A DNA stretch of 64,000 nt from Eumeta japonica (Eukaryota; Arthropoda; Insecta; Lepidoptera; Psychidae), in assembly GCA_005406025.1 (NCBI GenBank), contig BGZK01000216.1, positions 496,001-560,000 of the forward strand, read 5' to 3'. The position numbers and the translations under genes are program-made. Shown piece by piece: positions 12,201 to 27,200 of this stretch; position 1 is the first letter of the stretch, and each line of letters opens with the position of its first letter. Under the pieces are notes generated by a model. That model was not told where the DNA came from. It saw nothing but the letters and a program-made list of their open reading frames with translations, and ran no database searches.

Positions 12201-15200
12201 CCGTTAGCGCTATGTCATATCTGTTGATGCATCATCCGGAAAGGGAAAAGGTGGGTTGTGTGCGTCTACTTTTTGACCTTTAAATGAATATTGTTAAAAA
12301 ACAATGGAGAATAACTTGACATTCAACATTTTCTTCAATTATGTAATTCTTATATTTAATTTTTTTTATTGTTATATGAAATTATGTGCAGCATCTGACA
12401 GTTGATACAAGAGAGGAATAGACAATCCTATTAAGATTGTATTGTCTATATCATGTGACTGATTTAATTGAAAACTACTGACAGACGAGAATATTACTGT
12501 ATCAAACCAAATAACTCCTAACTTGTCATTCCTTTACCAAATATACAATATCAATTGTCCAAGCTATAAATGTAAATTAATAATATTTTGTTTGCAGATG
12601 TTATTGTCCAATATAATTAACAAGTTAGGTGACCCATCTCAGGCAGTGTCCTCTAAAGTCATTTATCATCTGTGTCAATTATTGTTCAATCATCCGAACA
12701 TGAAATCAGTTGTTTTGCTGGAAATCGAAAAAATGTTGTTCAGGTATTCAATTCCATTATAACAAAACATGTTTCTTCCTTTTACTTTTTATTTAAATGT
12801 AACCCTCGTTATTACAAAACATTTATATTAAAATTTATTATCTTAAGTAGAATGCACTAATTAATATTTCCTTTATTCAACTTTTAATAAATCAATTATT
12901 AGCAGTATATTTTCAAGGAGAACTTATTTATATATAAGAATATATAATCTTATTTTTCAGACCGAACATATCGACTCGTGCTCAATATTATGGAATTTGC
13001 TTCTTGAACCAATTCTTCTTGCATAAAGATGACACAAAAATTGCTGAAAATCTAATACGGATATACTTTTCCTTTTTCAAAGCTTCGATTAAAAAGGTAA
13101 TAACATTGAATTATAAAATGTATAAATATATTATTGTAGTTGTGTGTGAATGAGTTTTTCCAGTAGAATTAATTACTTTGGATTTCTTGTGTTTTTTATT
13201 TACAAGTTTTTATTGTATTTTTTAAATTGTGTATATTATAAATTGTTAGCGAAACGTCATAAACTGAGCCTAAATAAAATTGTGACACTTCTTACACCTA
13301 GATTTTATCTAGATGTAAGAAAGAATGTATCTAAGTAATCTAGATGTAAGAAGTCTCACAAGTTTCTGACTACCGATAGACGGTTGAATTTCTTTCTTAT
13401 GGCCAGATTTCAAAGACATTTGAACCAACGGTAGCATTAGAATAACACACAATACAAGAGGTTCAGTAGATCAATTGATCGCCCACTTATAATGTATTGG
13501 TTAAAGCATATTATTATAGAAGTCCTATAGTCAGCAACAGACTAATATCATACTACGCATAGTATGACATTAGGTGAAATTAGCACAGTTTTTATCATAT
13601 ACATATTAGAAATACATTATTTAAAAGTTGGTATAATTTCTACAGAAAATTATTTTATTGAAATAATTTTGGCTCTTATTAATATGTACTTATGACTTTA
13701 TAGTAATATACGTGAATTGTTCTCACACATATTAATCACATATATCGGTTATAAACAAACTAGGTGGTAAAATATCCATCTGTATGTATCGCATTTCTTT
13801 ATTTTAATATACATTTTTCAGGGCGAAATCGACACACGCTTAATGTCGGCTATATTGACCGGTGTGAAACGCGCGTATCCTTTCGCTAACAAAGAAAGGC
13901 TGTCGGAAGCGCCGCAGCACATAGACGCTATACACAAACTGGTGCATCTGAGTAAATTCAACATAGCAATACATGCTTTAGCGCTATTGTTCCAGATCAG
14001 TGATGCATCTAAAAGCACTTCAGACAGGTACGTTAAATTGAGCGAGAGGGAGGGATGATTTCAAAATATGGAATTTTATTCATCAAGATGTAGGACTAAA
14101 TCTAGAACTGAAATTAGAATTGGAAAAGAGAATAGAATCAAGAGGCATATAGCAATCAGGTCCGATTTAGAATTGGGATTGTAACGAACGCATGAAGCTA
14201 TTCTGTGTTTATGTGGGTGAAGCTTTTGATATAATATGTATGTGGAAAGTATATATGAGTTTATTAACAAATTATATATGTTTATGTATTAAAATAATAA
14301 CATTTATTTCAGATATTACACAGCGTTATATAGAAAATTGACAAATCCAGAGATCTTCAATACAAGTCATTCGGCATTATTGTTCAGTTTGATATATAAA
14401 TCTTTGAAGAAAGACAATGATTTGAACAGAGTAACATCTTTTGTGAAAAGATTACTGCAGTTGTGCTGTTCCATGATCCCAGCACAAGCTTGCGGCATGT
14501 TGTTTATGATTTCACAAGTCCTAAAGGATGGAAATAAAAAAGAGTGTATGAAATTGGTTTGGACGAAAAAGGAAGTCAAAGAGGTAATTTCCAATTGGAA
14601 AAATCAGTTGTATAATTGTTCTAATGTTATTAGAAAACAATAGGTAAATACAAAGAAAAATTGTAGAATTGAATGGATAAATCAGCTCAAAATAAAATGA
14701 GATTTTTTTTAAATACATCAGTGATTCTTTTGCTAAGTTGATGAAATTTAAAATATCTACTTACTACTATTAAAGGGTTTTATATCTAGCCTGCACTTTG
14801 TATATATTGTTACGAAATGACCATATCGGGGATTCGCAAATTGAGATTAAATGAAACACTTTGAACAGCAGAAGGCATATATTCAGAAATACAGAGTCAC
14901 AATCAATCGCTTCGGAACTATTTCGTCGTTTAACGTTTATCGCACTTGACTTGTGAATGCTCTGATTGTAGAAATAAAACTCAAACTCACGCGCGCCGCT
15001 TTTTCCTATTTATACTTACTGAATGACTTCAAAAATGTCGTAAACATGTCACATCCGATACAAATAATATTTGATGCCTTTTGAAAATTCCACCCCACAA
15101 AATAAATCCTTTTAAAACTAGGTTGTAAACAAAGATAAAAAAACGTTGACAGAGACTAGACTCGGATATATTTTTTTATAGAGGAATATTTATCTTTTCT

Positions 15201-18200
15201 TGTTTTAGCTTGAAAGCATAGTTTGTCTTAAAAAATCAAATAAAAATCAAAGCATATTAAAATGAAATTTTATTATTTTTTCAACAATAGATCATTGGAA
15301 AAATAATGAAATTTCAATTTAATATGTTTGTCCCAAATATTAGGGTAAACGAAACACGTCAATTTCATACAAATTTGTTTCGTCGTGAATTTTGATTCCA
15401 TAGTAGAACTAAATCCACAATTAACATTAAAAAAATGTTTGAAAATTTTGAATTTCGTTATGCTAATTCTAAGAAAGAAGATCAATTCGTTATTTTTATA
15501 TTTAATTTTAAAATTAATGAAAAACTGGCAGTATTTACTTCATGTGAGTACTCACAGAAATGAATTTATTGCATTTATAGAGAAAGAAATGATTGATGTG
15601 ACAATCGCATAAAAATAAACATCGAAACATAAAAACTTTGACATTTATAATGATAGTAGGATACAAAAATCGTTAAAAATGTAAAAAATAAACAGATACA
15701 TGTACTAGGAGTGTTCATTGGGATGAACAGATAATTAAGCTCTGTCGCTGAGATACACTAATTTTGTTTTGAAATAATAAAATTTCTCAGAATTCATTAA
15801 CAATAAAAAAAAATGCCAAAAAAAAATCATAATTGTATGTCATCTGATAACATTAATATCTTACACAAACTACTTTAGTATGCTGTGGTCCCAATCTTAT
15901 GATTTTAATTACTTAACTCTACTTGGTACTAAAGAAGATTACGAATGATCAATTTTTTATATCTCACTCATCAGACTTGCACTTTAATTAAGTTCTCAAA
16001 CAAAAAGTGTTTGCAACATAATACCACAGTTAGATTTGAAGTGTCATGACTATCAACTCCGTAGAAGTTGTACGGAGGTGACAGTCACCTCCGTGTACAG
16101 TTAATGCGTCAGCGAGTTTTAATAATTCATAAGATATTTTTTAATGCGATACCCTCCACAAGCCTTGTAGAGGGTAGTGATGACTCTATTTTCATCTTTA
16201 TCTTTCGATAAAGACGTTTGAAGTAGGAGAATTCCTACTTTGAAAAATCATGAAATTAGAAACATTTCTAAAAACTTGACAAAAAACTTCTGTAAAAGGC
16301 ATAAAACGCGAAAATAAAAGTATTTTGAAAGAATTAGAACTTTTTATGCATTAGAAGTTAAGACTATTTTGGAAAAATGTAAATGTTAATGACAATTCTG
16401 CAGATTTGATAACATCTTATGACCATCTCCAATCTAAATTTTATTAAAATCGGTTAAATTATAAGGGTTTTCAGTAATTCTCACGGAAACCTAAAAAGAT
16501 ATCGGATATCTTTTGTTGGCTTTCATTAAGTCCATAGTAATTTTTATTAAAGTCGACTTAATTAAAGGGTGCATACAAACTGTTGATGCTATGTTCATCA
16601 TTATCCTGATCCTGGTTCTCGTCTTTGATTTCAACTTGATCTAGATCCCAATTCCAGTTTCGCTTCTCCCTTCTACGGCATCAAAGAAAACATTTGATTG
16701 CAATAAAATTTTCCCATTTTTAAGTTTTCCTATAATGTCACACAGGAACCCTAAACATGTATTATTATTAAAATTTATATGAAAAGTCACGAAAATATTC
16801 TTCGATGTTTGATGATTGAAGAATCATTAAATAATATTTTTTTACATGTTATTTGACAATATTGTTAAGTAAATATAAAATTGTTGGGTGACTGGCTATG
16901 CAGTACTCTAATGAATTATTTTTTCTAACTAATTTTTTGTAACCTAAAAGGGTGTGGCCTGTTCGTGAAGGCACTCCTTTCTGAAAAATCCGCCAATTGC
17001 AGTAATCACGTACATGTATATATTTGTGTTTAATAGCACAAAACCAAAAGGTCTGAAAAGCAAATAATATTTTGCCATATTATTCTAATTATATGATAAT
17101 TTTAGAATAAATTGTGCTCTTATATGTAAAATTAAGGAATAGCTTTTCGTGAAATTGGATTTGTTTGACCGCAAATTAACATTTGGAACAAAATCTAATA
17201 TTTTTCTGTAATCCAGCCAAACACAAAATGTTTTTCTAAACATTTCGAATCACCTTAACTATCGATCACAAATTAAATGTGCCACATGAGATAACTTAAT
17301 AACAACGTAATAATGGAAAAACCTTATCATCCCAGATTGGTTTATAAGTTAAAAATACATAAGTACTTATAAACAGCTTTTTATGTACCCGATTTTTTTT
17401 TTGCCGAGTGCGTTGAGTTTTGTAGTTATGGTTTGTGAATGTTCCTTGAAACTTCAATATGCATTAATCAATATAAAGTCTATATTCACAGGTATCATGC
17501 CTAGCAGATAGAAAGAGATGTAGTCACACAAAGAAAAATAATGCATTGCTATCTTCTTTTTTGCTAGAATAGCTATCCCTTCCTGTTCACCTGTGAAAAT
17601 TTATTGTGGTATTCACACCATCTTCATTGTTTTGTATTGTCTATAATTATGTATTCGATACTTTTGTACATAAAATTTAACCTGAAATACGCCAAAATGA
17701 TAGTCAAACACTATAGTTTAATGATGGTGTTGTTAAATTAGTGATGCATAAGATGCAGGATGGAGCTACATAGATTAATGAAATGTCTCCTTTGAGAATT
17801 TATTTATATTTAATAGTTATAAAAATACATACAATTTTTTAGTTTTATAAACTAAGTAACTTTTAAAATGGAATTAAAACATTATTCATGGTTGACTAAT
17901 TTTAATATTGTTTAACAAAAATGAAACAAATAATGTAATGAAATATATTAATGTTATTATATTATAATTTAATGGATGTGTATAATTTAATGTATATGCC
18001 TTTTCAAAATTTTATACATTAAAATTTGTAATATTAAATCTTGTCATGCCTAAAGGCTTAAGTTGTTAAGACCAACACATTCAAACTACGAGTTCCACTT
18101 GTGATCTTGACCACAGATAAAATGACTAATGAATTTTTAACTCGAGTCAATTTAAACCATCTCTATTTGCTTTAAGAGCGTGTTAAACCGTCAGTTGCGG

Positions 18201-21200
18201 ACAATGTTCTCACATTGGTGACAACATTCATTAGCATCATCTAACCCATATTAGGCCAGCGTATTAGTATTAGTGTTGGACTTAAGGTCTGATCCCTGTC
18301 GATATAAAATATATTGTTGGGCGGTAAAGGATTAAAAATGGTCTCAATAAATCTTATCCATTTTAATTATAGCGTCTAAATCATATGTTTCAGGAACCCT
18401 CGGAGCAAGAAGAAAATGATAAAAATGGGACGGAATCAATATCTGAAGAGAATGATAACCGTTCAGATAATTCACGGTGTAATTCCATAAGCGAAAAGCC
18501 AAACAGTAAGGAAAAAGATAATGCAAATGATGAAAATTCTGAAATGGAAGCGGAAGTTAAACGGGTCGATTTGTTGCGTGGGAACAAGCAGGATCTATTG
18601 AATGGTATTGTGTATTTAGTACATTCTTGAGATTGAAATATTCATGAAATTTGTTAGATATTAATTTTGTTGTAATTTGTTAGCATTGGATTCTTATATT
18701 TTAAAGTTCTCATTATCAAAGCAATTACAGATTTCTTAAATAAAACATCTTATACCCACCAACGCCTAGTACAAAACAGGTATACAAAACATATAAACAA
18801 AAAAAAAAAATAATTATTACCTTGACATATTTAGTTGTAGTTTTTTTTTATAAAAGCATGAAGTAGATATATTGTTGACAATATCTAACCTAAAAAATAA
18901 AATTCCCGTCAAATATATTGCGTTTGACATTTTTCACTTGTCATTATCCGTCATTGGCATTGTTCGAGGCAAAATGTTTGTGTTAAAACCGGTGCCAGTT
19001 AAACTTTAAGATGTCTAGCCTGAAAAATTCTTTTAGTTTTTCTTCATAGACTATACAAAATGCAGCTGTACTAGAAATGACTCCTTTTGCATACTTCAGT
19101 ATGAATTTAAAGCTCATGTTTCACAGTATACTTTAATAATCTAAGTAAGAATAACTTAGTAATCAACTTTTTAAAATCGCACCATGATAAAATATTCCTG
19201 TAATGCATTTTTTTGTTTCTCATTAGATGATGACGATGATGAAGTTTATTTGGATTTGAAGATCGATGATGAAGGCAATGTTAAGCCTAAGAAACGTAAG
19301 AAAACCGCTGCAGTGGCTGGATGGTTTCATGCCATAGTGAAATCTGAAAAAGATGAAGACAGTCGTACTGTCAAACTGCACAGTCAGATTAGTCATGCAG
19401 AAGAGAACAATTCAGAAACCGACAAAGTGTTGGATAAGGAGCTGAAAGCTAAAATAGAAATGAAGAAAGTTATTAACATGGACAAAGTTAGATTCAAAAT
19501 CAATGAAATTTTATGCATGCGTTGCAATAGCTGTAGAAATATTATTTTTAAAATCTGTGTTATTTTTGATTTTCAACAAAGTTTACAGGGTTCCGAGCCA
19601 AAATGGCAAAAACAGAACCCTTATAGATTTATCATGTCTGTCCGTCTATCTGTATATAACAGGCATTTTCTTCAAAACTATAAGATAGATATTGATGCAA
19701 TTTGAAGTATAGGTGTCTTGTATAAGCCGCTACTTAGTTTGGTAGTTCAATAACAAAAATAAATATTTTTAGGAGGGCACTCCACACATGTAACAGAAGC
19801 TGAAATAAAATTGTGGAAAAAACCTGGGGCGCTTTGTGCCACATTTTTCATATATAGAGCAACCCACGCTTTTTCTACAATAATACTAGTATTTTTCGTC
19901 ATTGTTCCTTATTTTTTTGAGTTCATATTAAGGATTATTTTTCACTTTTTAGTTTAATATGCTTTGAAAGCGTGTTTTTTAGTTTTTTTAAACTATATTT
20001 ATTTTTCACTTTTTAGTTTGATTGTTTCATCTGTATTGCATTTCATTGTAGTAACGGCTTCAGAACTGTACACTGAGCATGATCTGATATGTTCTTGGTC
20101 ATTTTCTTTGTCTTAAGTAAAAAAAAAATGATTCAACCAAAATTTAAAGCCATCTACATTATTGTGTCTTTACAGTAAATTTTAATCATCAAATAATCAA
20201 AAAACAATCCTTATAATTGGGTTTTTGTGATGATAAAGTCCATAATAATAAACTTTTTGTATACTGTTAGGTGTTTTGTAATTTATTTAAGTTTAGAATT
20301 TTTTTATTTCCATCAGAACATTATTACATTCACTTTCCACGAAAATTATATAAGGTTGTAATTTATTTGCCAAATTGCTGAGTTTTTAAGGAATCAAAGA
20401 ACATTTACAGTTTATGAATTACCAATACAATGACTAAAACAAGTTTTATTTAAATCATATATTTTTCTCAAGATACGGTATATTTATGCCAAAATTCTAT
20501 GTAGAGGGAGATTTGCATCTGCACAAAGTAGTTTTTGCAGATAATTTAGAAGTAACTTAGTGTTTTATCACTCCTAATAGCTTTAGATCATATTTTCTTA
20601 TTTCTTCATTTTTCTGCACAAAAAAAAATACATTTGACAAATACTCATCAATATTAGTTTTGTTTGTATGGGCTTAGATCACAGGTTGTCAATACAATTT
20701 GGGGGTATTGTATTAAAACAGTCAAAATTTATAATAAGAGTTATCATCCACTTTCACAAATTAATATTTATTTTCTGGAAAATGTTTTTGTGTTTATAGA
20801 AATTTCATATTATTAACATTATAGTCATCGATGGAAAATTGTACATAAACTTTTAGAGTTCAAATAAATGACACTTCGATTTTGAAAACAAACTGAAATA
20901 TATAATTCTTTCGATTAATCGATTAAAGATAGTGTTTAAATATGGTACTCTGTTTGAAAATAATTTCAGAGAGGCGTATATAAAGTAGAATGCCATAACT
21001 TAAAAAGTAGCAAATCCACTATTTTATATATAAAAGAAGTGCATTCATAATGCTCAGAAAATCTATTAAATATCTGGAGGTCATAAATGATAACATATTA
21101 TGCTATCTCCATCATTGTTAAAGTTAGAATGATGAAAATAAAACCAAATGAAATCTTATAAAAATCTATTGTTAATTTGAACCAAAAGAGTGTTTTAAGT

Positions 21201-24200
21201 GACAAGCACCCTTCTTCCAAGCATGTCTTCGACTGTGTCCACATGTTTTAAAACATTACACACAAACATAGTTAATTTGTACACATACATACTCATTCTG
21301 TTTTTAGTGACAAATCTTAAAATAATGTCTAAGATTCTGTTTTTAAACCTCATTAACTCAGCAATCTGAGTTATAATACATTAAGACTTTCCTGGTCCAA
21401 CTGATATGGTTTTCATTATGGAGTCAAAAAAACACTATTATGTTACAGGTAATAACTTCATACGACCCATTGGCCCGCAATCCCTCATTCGCTGGTACTG
21501 CGTTTGCGGCCTTCTTTGAATTACTACCCCTGGCGAATCATTTCCATCCTACTGTTAAACTGTTTGCTGAAAAATTATTAAATGGTAAATAATTCAAAAT
21601 AAATATACACCTATTGTATTTCTACAACTTATAAAAAAATGTTGGGTAATTGTGCTATATAAAGCTGAAAATTCACAAAAAAAAAGCGCTTGCAAGTTAC
21701 AAGAACAAACAATCCTCTTTGAACATTGATAAATGGTTTTTGTAATAAACATATTTTTGATTAGAACTATTTAGATGTACATACTATGCTTAAACAGCGA
21801 AATTAGTGATTTCTTAAAATTAATCTGAGTATTTTTGATGTCATGTGGTATATAAATTGGATATTATTACAGAATGTACATAATAAAAATATTAATCTAA
21901 ACTTATATTTGTATAAATTTTATATTGTTAGTAAAAATTCTGTACAATAAAAACCATGCTCATTTATTGTCATTCTTGTTTGCAGACCAAGTGATACATT
22001 ATTCTGGGGATCCGCTCATAGATTTCTCAGGAGTGAGGTTTTTGGATCGTTTTGTTTTCAAGAATCCCAAGAAACGTGCAGACGTGCCGGACACTGAAGA
22101 CGGGCTCAAGAAAGTGAAGGGTTCGCATCCTAAGTTTGCGATGAGAAAGAATTACACTGCTAAAGGTCAGTTAAATCACTAAAGGATATATAACTTTAAA
22201 AATACAAAAAGTTATCAAATCCCTTTTTATTTTTTCCATACAATTTTCTTCATCAAAATTTACATAGACAACTTCTCTTACTTTCAAATTAACCTTTTTT
22301 TTTTGTTATTCCTATCAAACTTGTAATTACCTGATATTTAAACATTTTTTATTGTTATCTAATTCAATGCTCCATATTTTTCTCATAAAACTTTTCTTTG
22401 ACATTCTTGTGATTAATGTCTGTTTAAAATAATTATAATTGATCGCAAAATGTGTTGAATTACAAAGTCATGATGTGCTTAAATTCTTTTACCGTGCATT
22501 CAAAAATATAGGGTAACGAACTCTTACACTAAATTGAATATTTTTTCCACAATTATGGGTGGAAATATGTTAATTTGCGTTTGTCTCATTCAAGAATTAA
22601 ATTTCAGGATTAAGAAGCTTGCCAGTGAACTCGGCGTCATATTTGAATGAAAATGCCACAAGGATACCAGTCGATGAAAAGTTCTTATATGAGTACGAAT
22701 ATAACCTGTATTTAATTTTTTTTTTTTCATTATAATATAAATATTGTCAATGTCTTATAGACATCTGCTAACAATTTTTTTTTGTTCATTTAATTTGTAT
22801 TTTTAACATTTACATGGTTTTGAATGTGGATATTGTTCTCCATTATTGTATGATTGAGAGACAATTGAAGCTATTGATGAATATGTCTACCAGGAACAGT
22901 TCAATTAAACAAGTCCAAATTTATTTGAGAGTGTTAATGATCCTCCATTTAACTGCTGGCCAGTATTAATGAAAGCAGTTTAAAATACGTCAGTGCATTC
23001 AATACATAGACTGCATTTATAGCATTTAGGCCGGAAATATACAAGTGACTCTTCTGGAGTGCTGATGTCCATGGGCAGCCATGACTATCTACCTTCTGAT
23101 GGCTCACATACTCGTTTGCCCTTTATAAATGCTATAAAAAAAACAGTACATATTACCAAAGCTGATAGACATAAGCCATTGTCCCTCCATACTAGTTTTG
23201 TTAACAAATTCTTCTAAACAATATCTGTATGGGAAATCTGGCAAGATTGTAGAATTTAAAACTAGAAAAATTGTGACAACATTATTCTTATATTATCATA
23301 AAATTTTTGCATTGCCAGCTTCCTTAAAGAACGCCGCACCGCACTCGATTCTGACGCCGAGAGCGACAGTGACGACTCGGTCACCAGTGAAGATTTCGAG
23401 AGATATCTAGATTCTATGACCAAAAGCAAGGCCAAAGGTGGGTGTTACTTTTTAAATATGTACCTGGTCTGAATGTGATGTGAAATGAACGCTATTCGAG
23501 GTAGATTAAGTAAAATATTGTCTATTAAAATTTTCATATTAGAAAATTGTATTTCTTTTGTTAAATTAATGAAAAGTAATGTAAATAAATATTCTATTGT
23601 ATATGATGTTATTTCGTGGCAATTCATTGTTATGAACACCTGTCATGCCATAACCATTGTTATGAGCAAGTGCTAATTTTTATGTATCTCAGCTGCCAAT
23701 ATGATAACTGCACTATAATCTGCAATTGCTATAATTGTAACAAAATCTCTTCCTTAATAACCCATTTAAGGCATGGAAAACACCGATAATTTGCCTGATT
23801 CTACATCACACCCCCCCTAATTTTAGATACCGGGCTATCCGGTCCAACACATTTATCATCGGATAAAAACATTGCACTATTTTGGTTACTGTCATTGAAA
23901 CTGGATCGACTTTATTATCCAAAGATAATAAAGCATATAAAACCCTCTTTCCCGTTTATGACTATGGATTGCTTGTAAACTGGTCGACTATGTAATTCAT
24001 TTGCTTCTTTTTCAAGCTGCAAAGAAGCCGACACCATTTCTCATTACTACACCCCTTTCAGGACAGTGTCATTTCACCCCTTTTTAGTCACAGGACTGAA
24101 TGAAGGCGGAGCACTTATGATGATAGCTCTTATTTTTGTTTATGTTGCAATGTTTTACTTGCGTAAATTAATCGTGTTCATGAGATAAAGTCAAATTCTA

Positions 24201-27200
24201 AATAGTTGTTTATTTTACTGATTTATACAAAGTTTGGAAAGTGTATGTAATAGTTTTTTCGTGGGTGTATATATGAAAGTGTAACAAAATTTAGGGACAT
24301 AAAAGTTTTTAACTTATGAAATTTAAAACTATTCGTTTATTAAAATTTTAATCGACATAACATTTCTCTATATAGCTGATTCGGATGAGGAGCTCGACTA
24401 CTTAGCAGAAGTTGAAACCGCAAAGCAGCGTCAAGCGAAAGCAAAGAAACAAGACGAAGAAAAATTGGCCAGCGATGCCGATGACGATGATGAAGGTATA
24501 TGAATTATATCATTATTTTGTGTCTGTCTTATTTACTTACAAGTTTGTAGTTTTAATATGTTCACAATTAGTTAAGTAAATATTTACATAAATATGTTGA
24601 AAAAAGAGGTATAAAAGTAAATGTCAGTGAAGCTATGAAATTGAAAGAAGTAAAGAAATAAATTAAACAGATGCAGAAATGAAAAAGTTTGTCTGTTTGG
24701 GTAGTTTGTTTAGAAATAACAGTAAACATGGTAGAGATAATTTACTGTATTAAATCCGTACTGTGGCCAAATTAAATGCAGCATAAAAATGATCCAGCTC
24801 TATCATGAGAATACTACACTTGCAGAATACGGATGTGAAGTAGTAGCATTCTTTGTTTATTTTCATCCAGTGAGTGAGAGTTCCAGTGGCCCGCTCCAGC
24901 AGCCCATTCCCCCTCCATTAGATATCCTATTACCTCCCTGATGACTCCTCTGAAGTTGGGAATGTCCATGAGCGGCGATTGATGGCTCGCCTGCTCATTT
25001 GCCCCTCAACTATACGAAAAAGAAAAAGATATTCAGAGAGAGTTAATGTAAAAAATAACGTGAATAGGGCCTTGCTCACTGTTATACACGGTAAAAGTGT
25101 TTCACTACAAACACATTTGACAGTCCATAATAGAGCTTTGATTCCGATTACGTATTGCAGTGAAATGGGTGTGGCAGAAGAAATACGAAAATAGAATCCT
25201 CGTAGTGGAGATGCAACCCTTGCATTATATATATAGAGTGTATTTGAAAGAATTAGATGTAGAAATAGTGACATCAGACTATGCCGTGGTTTAAAAAAAT
25301 ATATAGTGATTAGAGTAGAAAAAATTATTTCGAGATCATCTGGAAAGGGTGAATGAAAGTAGACTAACAAACCTAATCTATACAGAGAATGTGTGTGGTG
25401 AATGAATCGGAAAAGGCATTTTAGAAAAATGTATGAAAATAAAATCAGTAGCATATTAAAAAGAGCCGAAATTTTAAGCACCTAAAACTGAACCGTTTAC
25501 ATGAAGGTATTAATGAATTTTAATATAGCAAGAGAGATATGCAAAGATCATATTAAGGGGAAATTTATGGTTTTTGCTTACCTAAATAGAAAAAAATATT
25601 TATGTTTTGTACTGAAAATACTACATTTCTCATTACTAATTTTTATATTCATTTCAACAGATATTAGTGATGGCGAATTAGAAATATCTGGAGATGAGGA
25701 TGAACCGTCTGGCCTTTCAGGTGACGAAGAAGGTATACATTTTTGCAATACCTTTCTAATACTTTGAAAAATAAAAACGAAATATTCAATGAACTAATTG
25801 ACTATTGTAATACTCCATTTATTAGTAAATCTCAATTTAGCATAACTGTTGGAATTTTTAATCATACCAAGTATCAATATATGTCAAGTTTCAAATTTTA
25901 TAGTGGAAATCTTAGAGAAAGAAAACTATAACAAATCAAACACATGCCAGTTAAATAATTCCATCAGTATTCTATTTTTTAATATCATTATGGATGAGTG
26001 AAAGTTAAATGAACTCAACTACAGCTATCCTTATATATTAATTAAAATATGCTATTTAATAAATAATTAACTATTAGTGTAAAGATATTAATGGAATAAT
26101 ATTTTAATAAAATTATAGGATAAGAAATCTGATTTATGTTTCCATAAGTTTGACTGTCAAAGGATATTTATTAATATAATTAAATGTCGATTAGCTTTGT
26201 GTGCTATAAAATACATTATAAAAAGCATATTAATAAAACTTTATAATTAAACAATTAACTTTTAAAATTTACGATGCAAATGAAACAATCCGGAGACAAC
26301 GGTAGTGTCTCGCGCCAAGTACATGTTAAACATATGGTCAAATTATCCATATAAACTGTATAGTATGTGTGTACTTTCTATATAATATAGATGTGGGAAT
26401 AGTGATAGGAGAGTAAAGTGCCTTAAAAGAATATGTAGTAACTAGATAAACCAGATTTATGAAATACTACATAAGTACATGACAAGAAACAATTACAATC
26501 TATTCATTTTATGATAATACAATGAAATAGAGGTGCTTGATATTGCCTACGATTCTGTTTTGGTCCTATTAAGTATAATATTATAAAGATGGGTTTTCTT
26601 TCAGAAACAATAAGATTCTGTTTTTAGTTTTTAATCATCCGTATATGTATTTCAGAAATATTACAGGTTTATAAAATCATAGCTCTCTTCATTTCAATTT
26701 GTTAGTTTATAGGAATATATACATATTGTTTTTCTATAGTTGTCAACTAGTAACACAGTTGTCGTTAAGTCTAACATGTGAAAATTATTTTCCAAACATT
26801 ATTTATTTCTAATAAGGAGAATTATCAAACCACTTCATTTTAGTATACTTATGCATATTTGATAACTTTTTCATTTTTTTTCCTTGACAGAACTTCTTTT
26901 GGAAGGCAGTGACGAAGAAGATGAAATTGAGGTATCAGGGAAGAAGGCTGGCAAGAAGAATAAGTTGAATATTAAAGTAAAAGGTAACATACAATATACA
27001 TTTATCATTCTACATATTAGCACTCTTAGGACATATTTATTAAGTCAACATATCCTTGCCAAGCACAAAATCCTAAAATGTATTTTGTTTTATTTCAGCA
27101 AAAAGTTTGACATACAAACTTACTATTACATACACAAATTAATACATGAACTTTTATTAATAAAATAAATTTATAGATGCATTATGAAAATGATTTGTTT

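Noticed and set aside
19184..19705. 173-codon open frame as a single gene
   Set aside because: It merges intron sequence, CEBPZ exon 12 and a dispersed repeat; only 19227-19486 is exon.
24930..25481. 183-codon open frame on the minus strand
   Set aside because: It is the reverse side of LINE remains oriented on the + strand. Its Leu/Phe/Ile-rich composition comes from AT-rich DNA, not a membrane protein.
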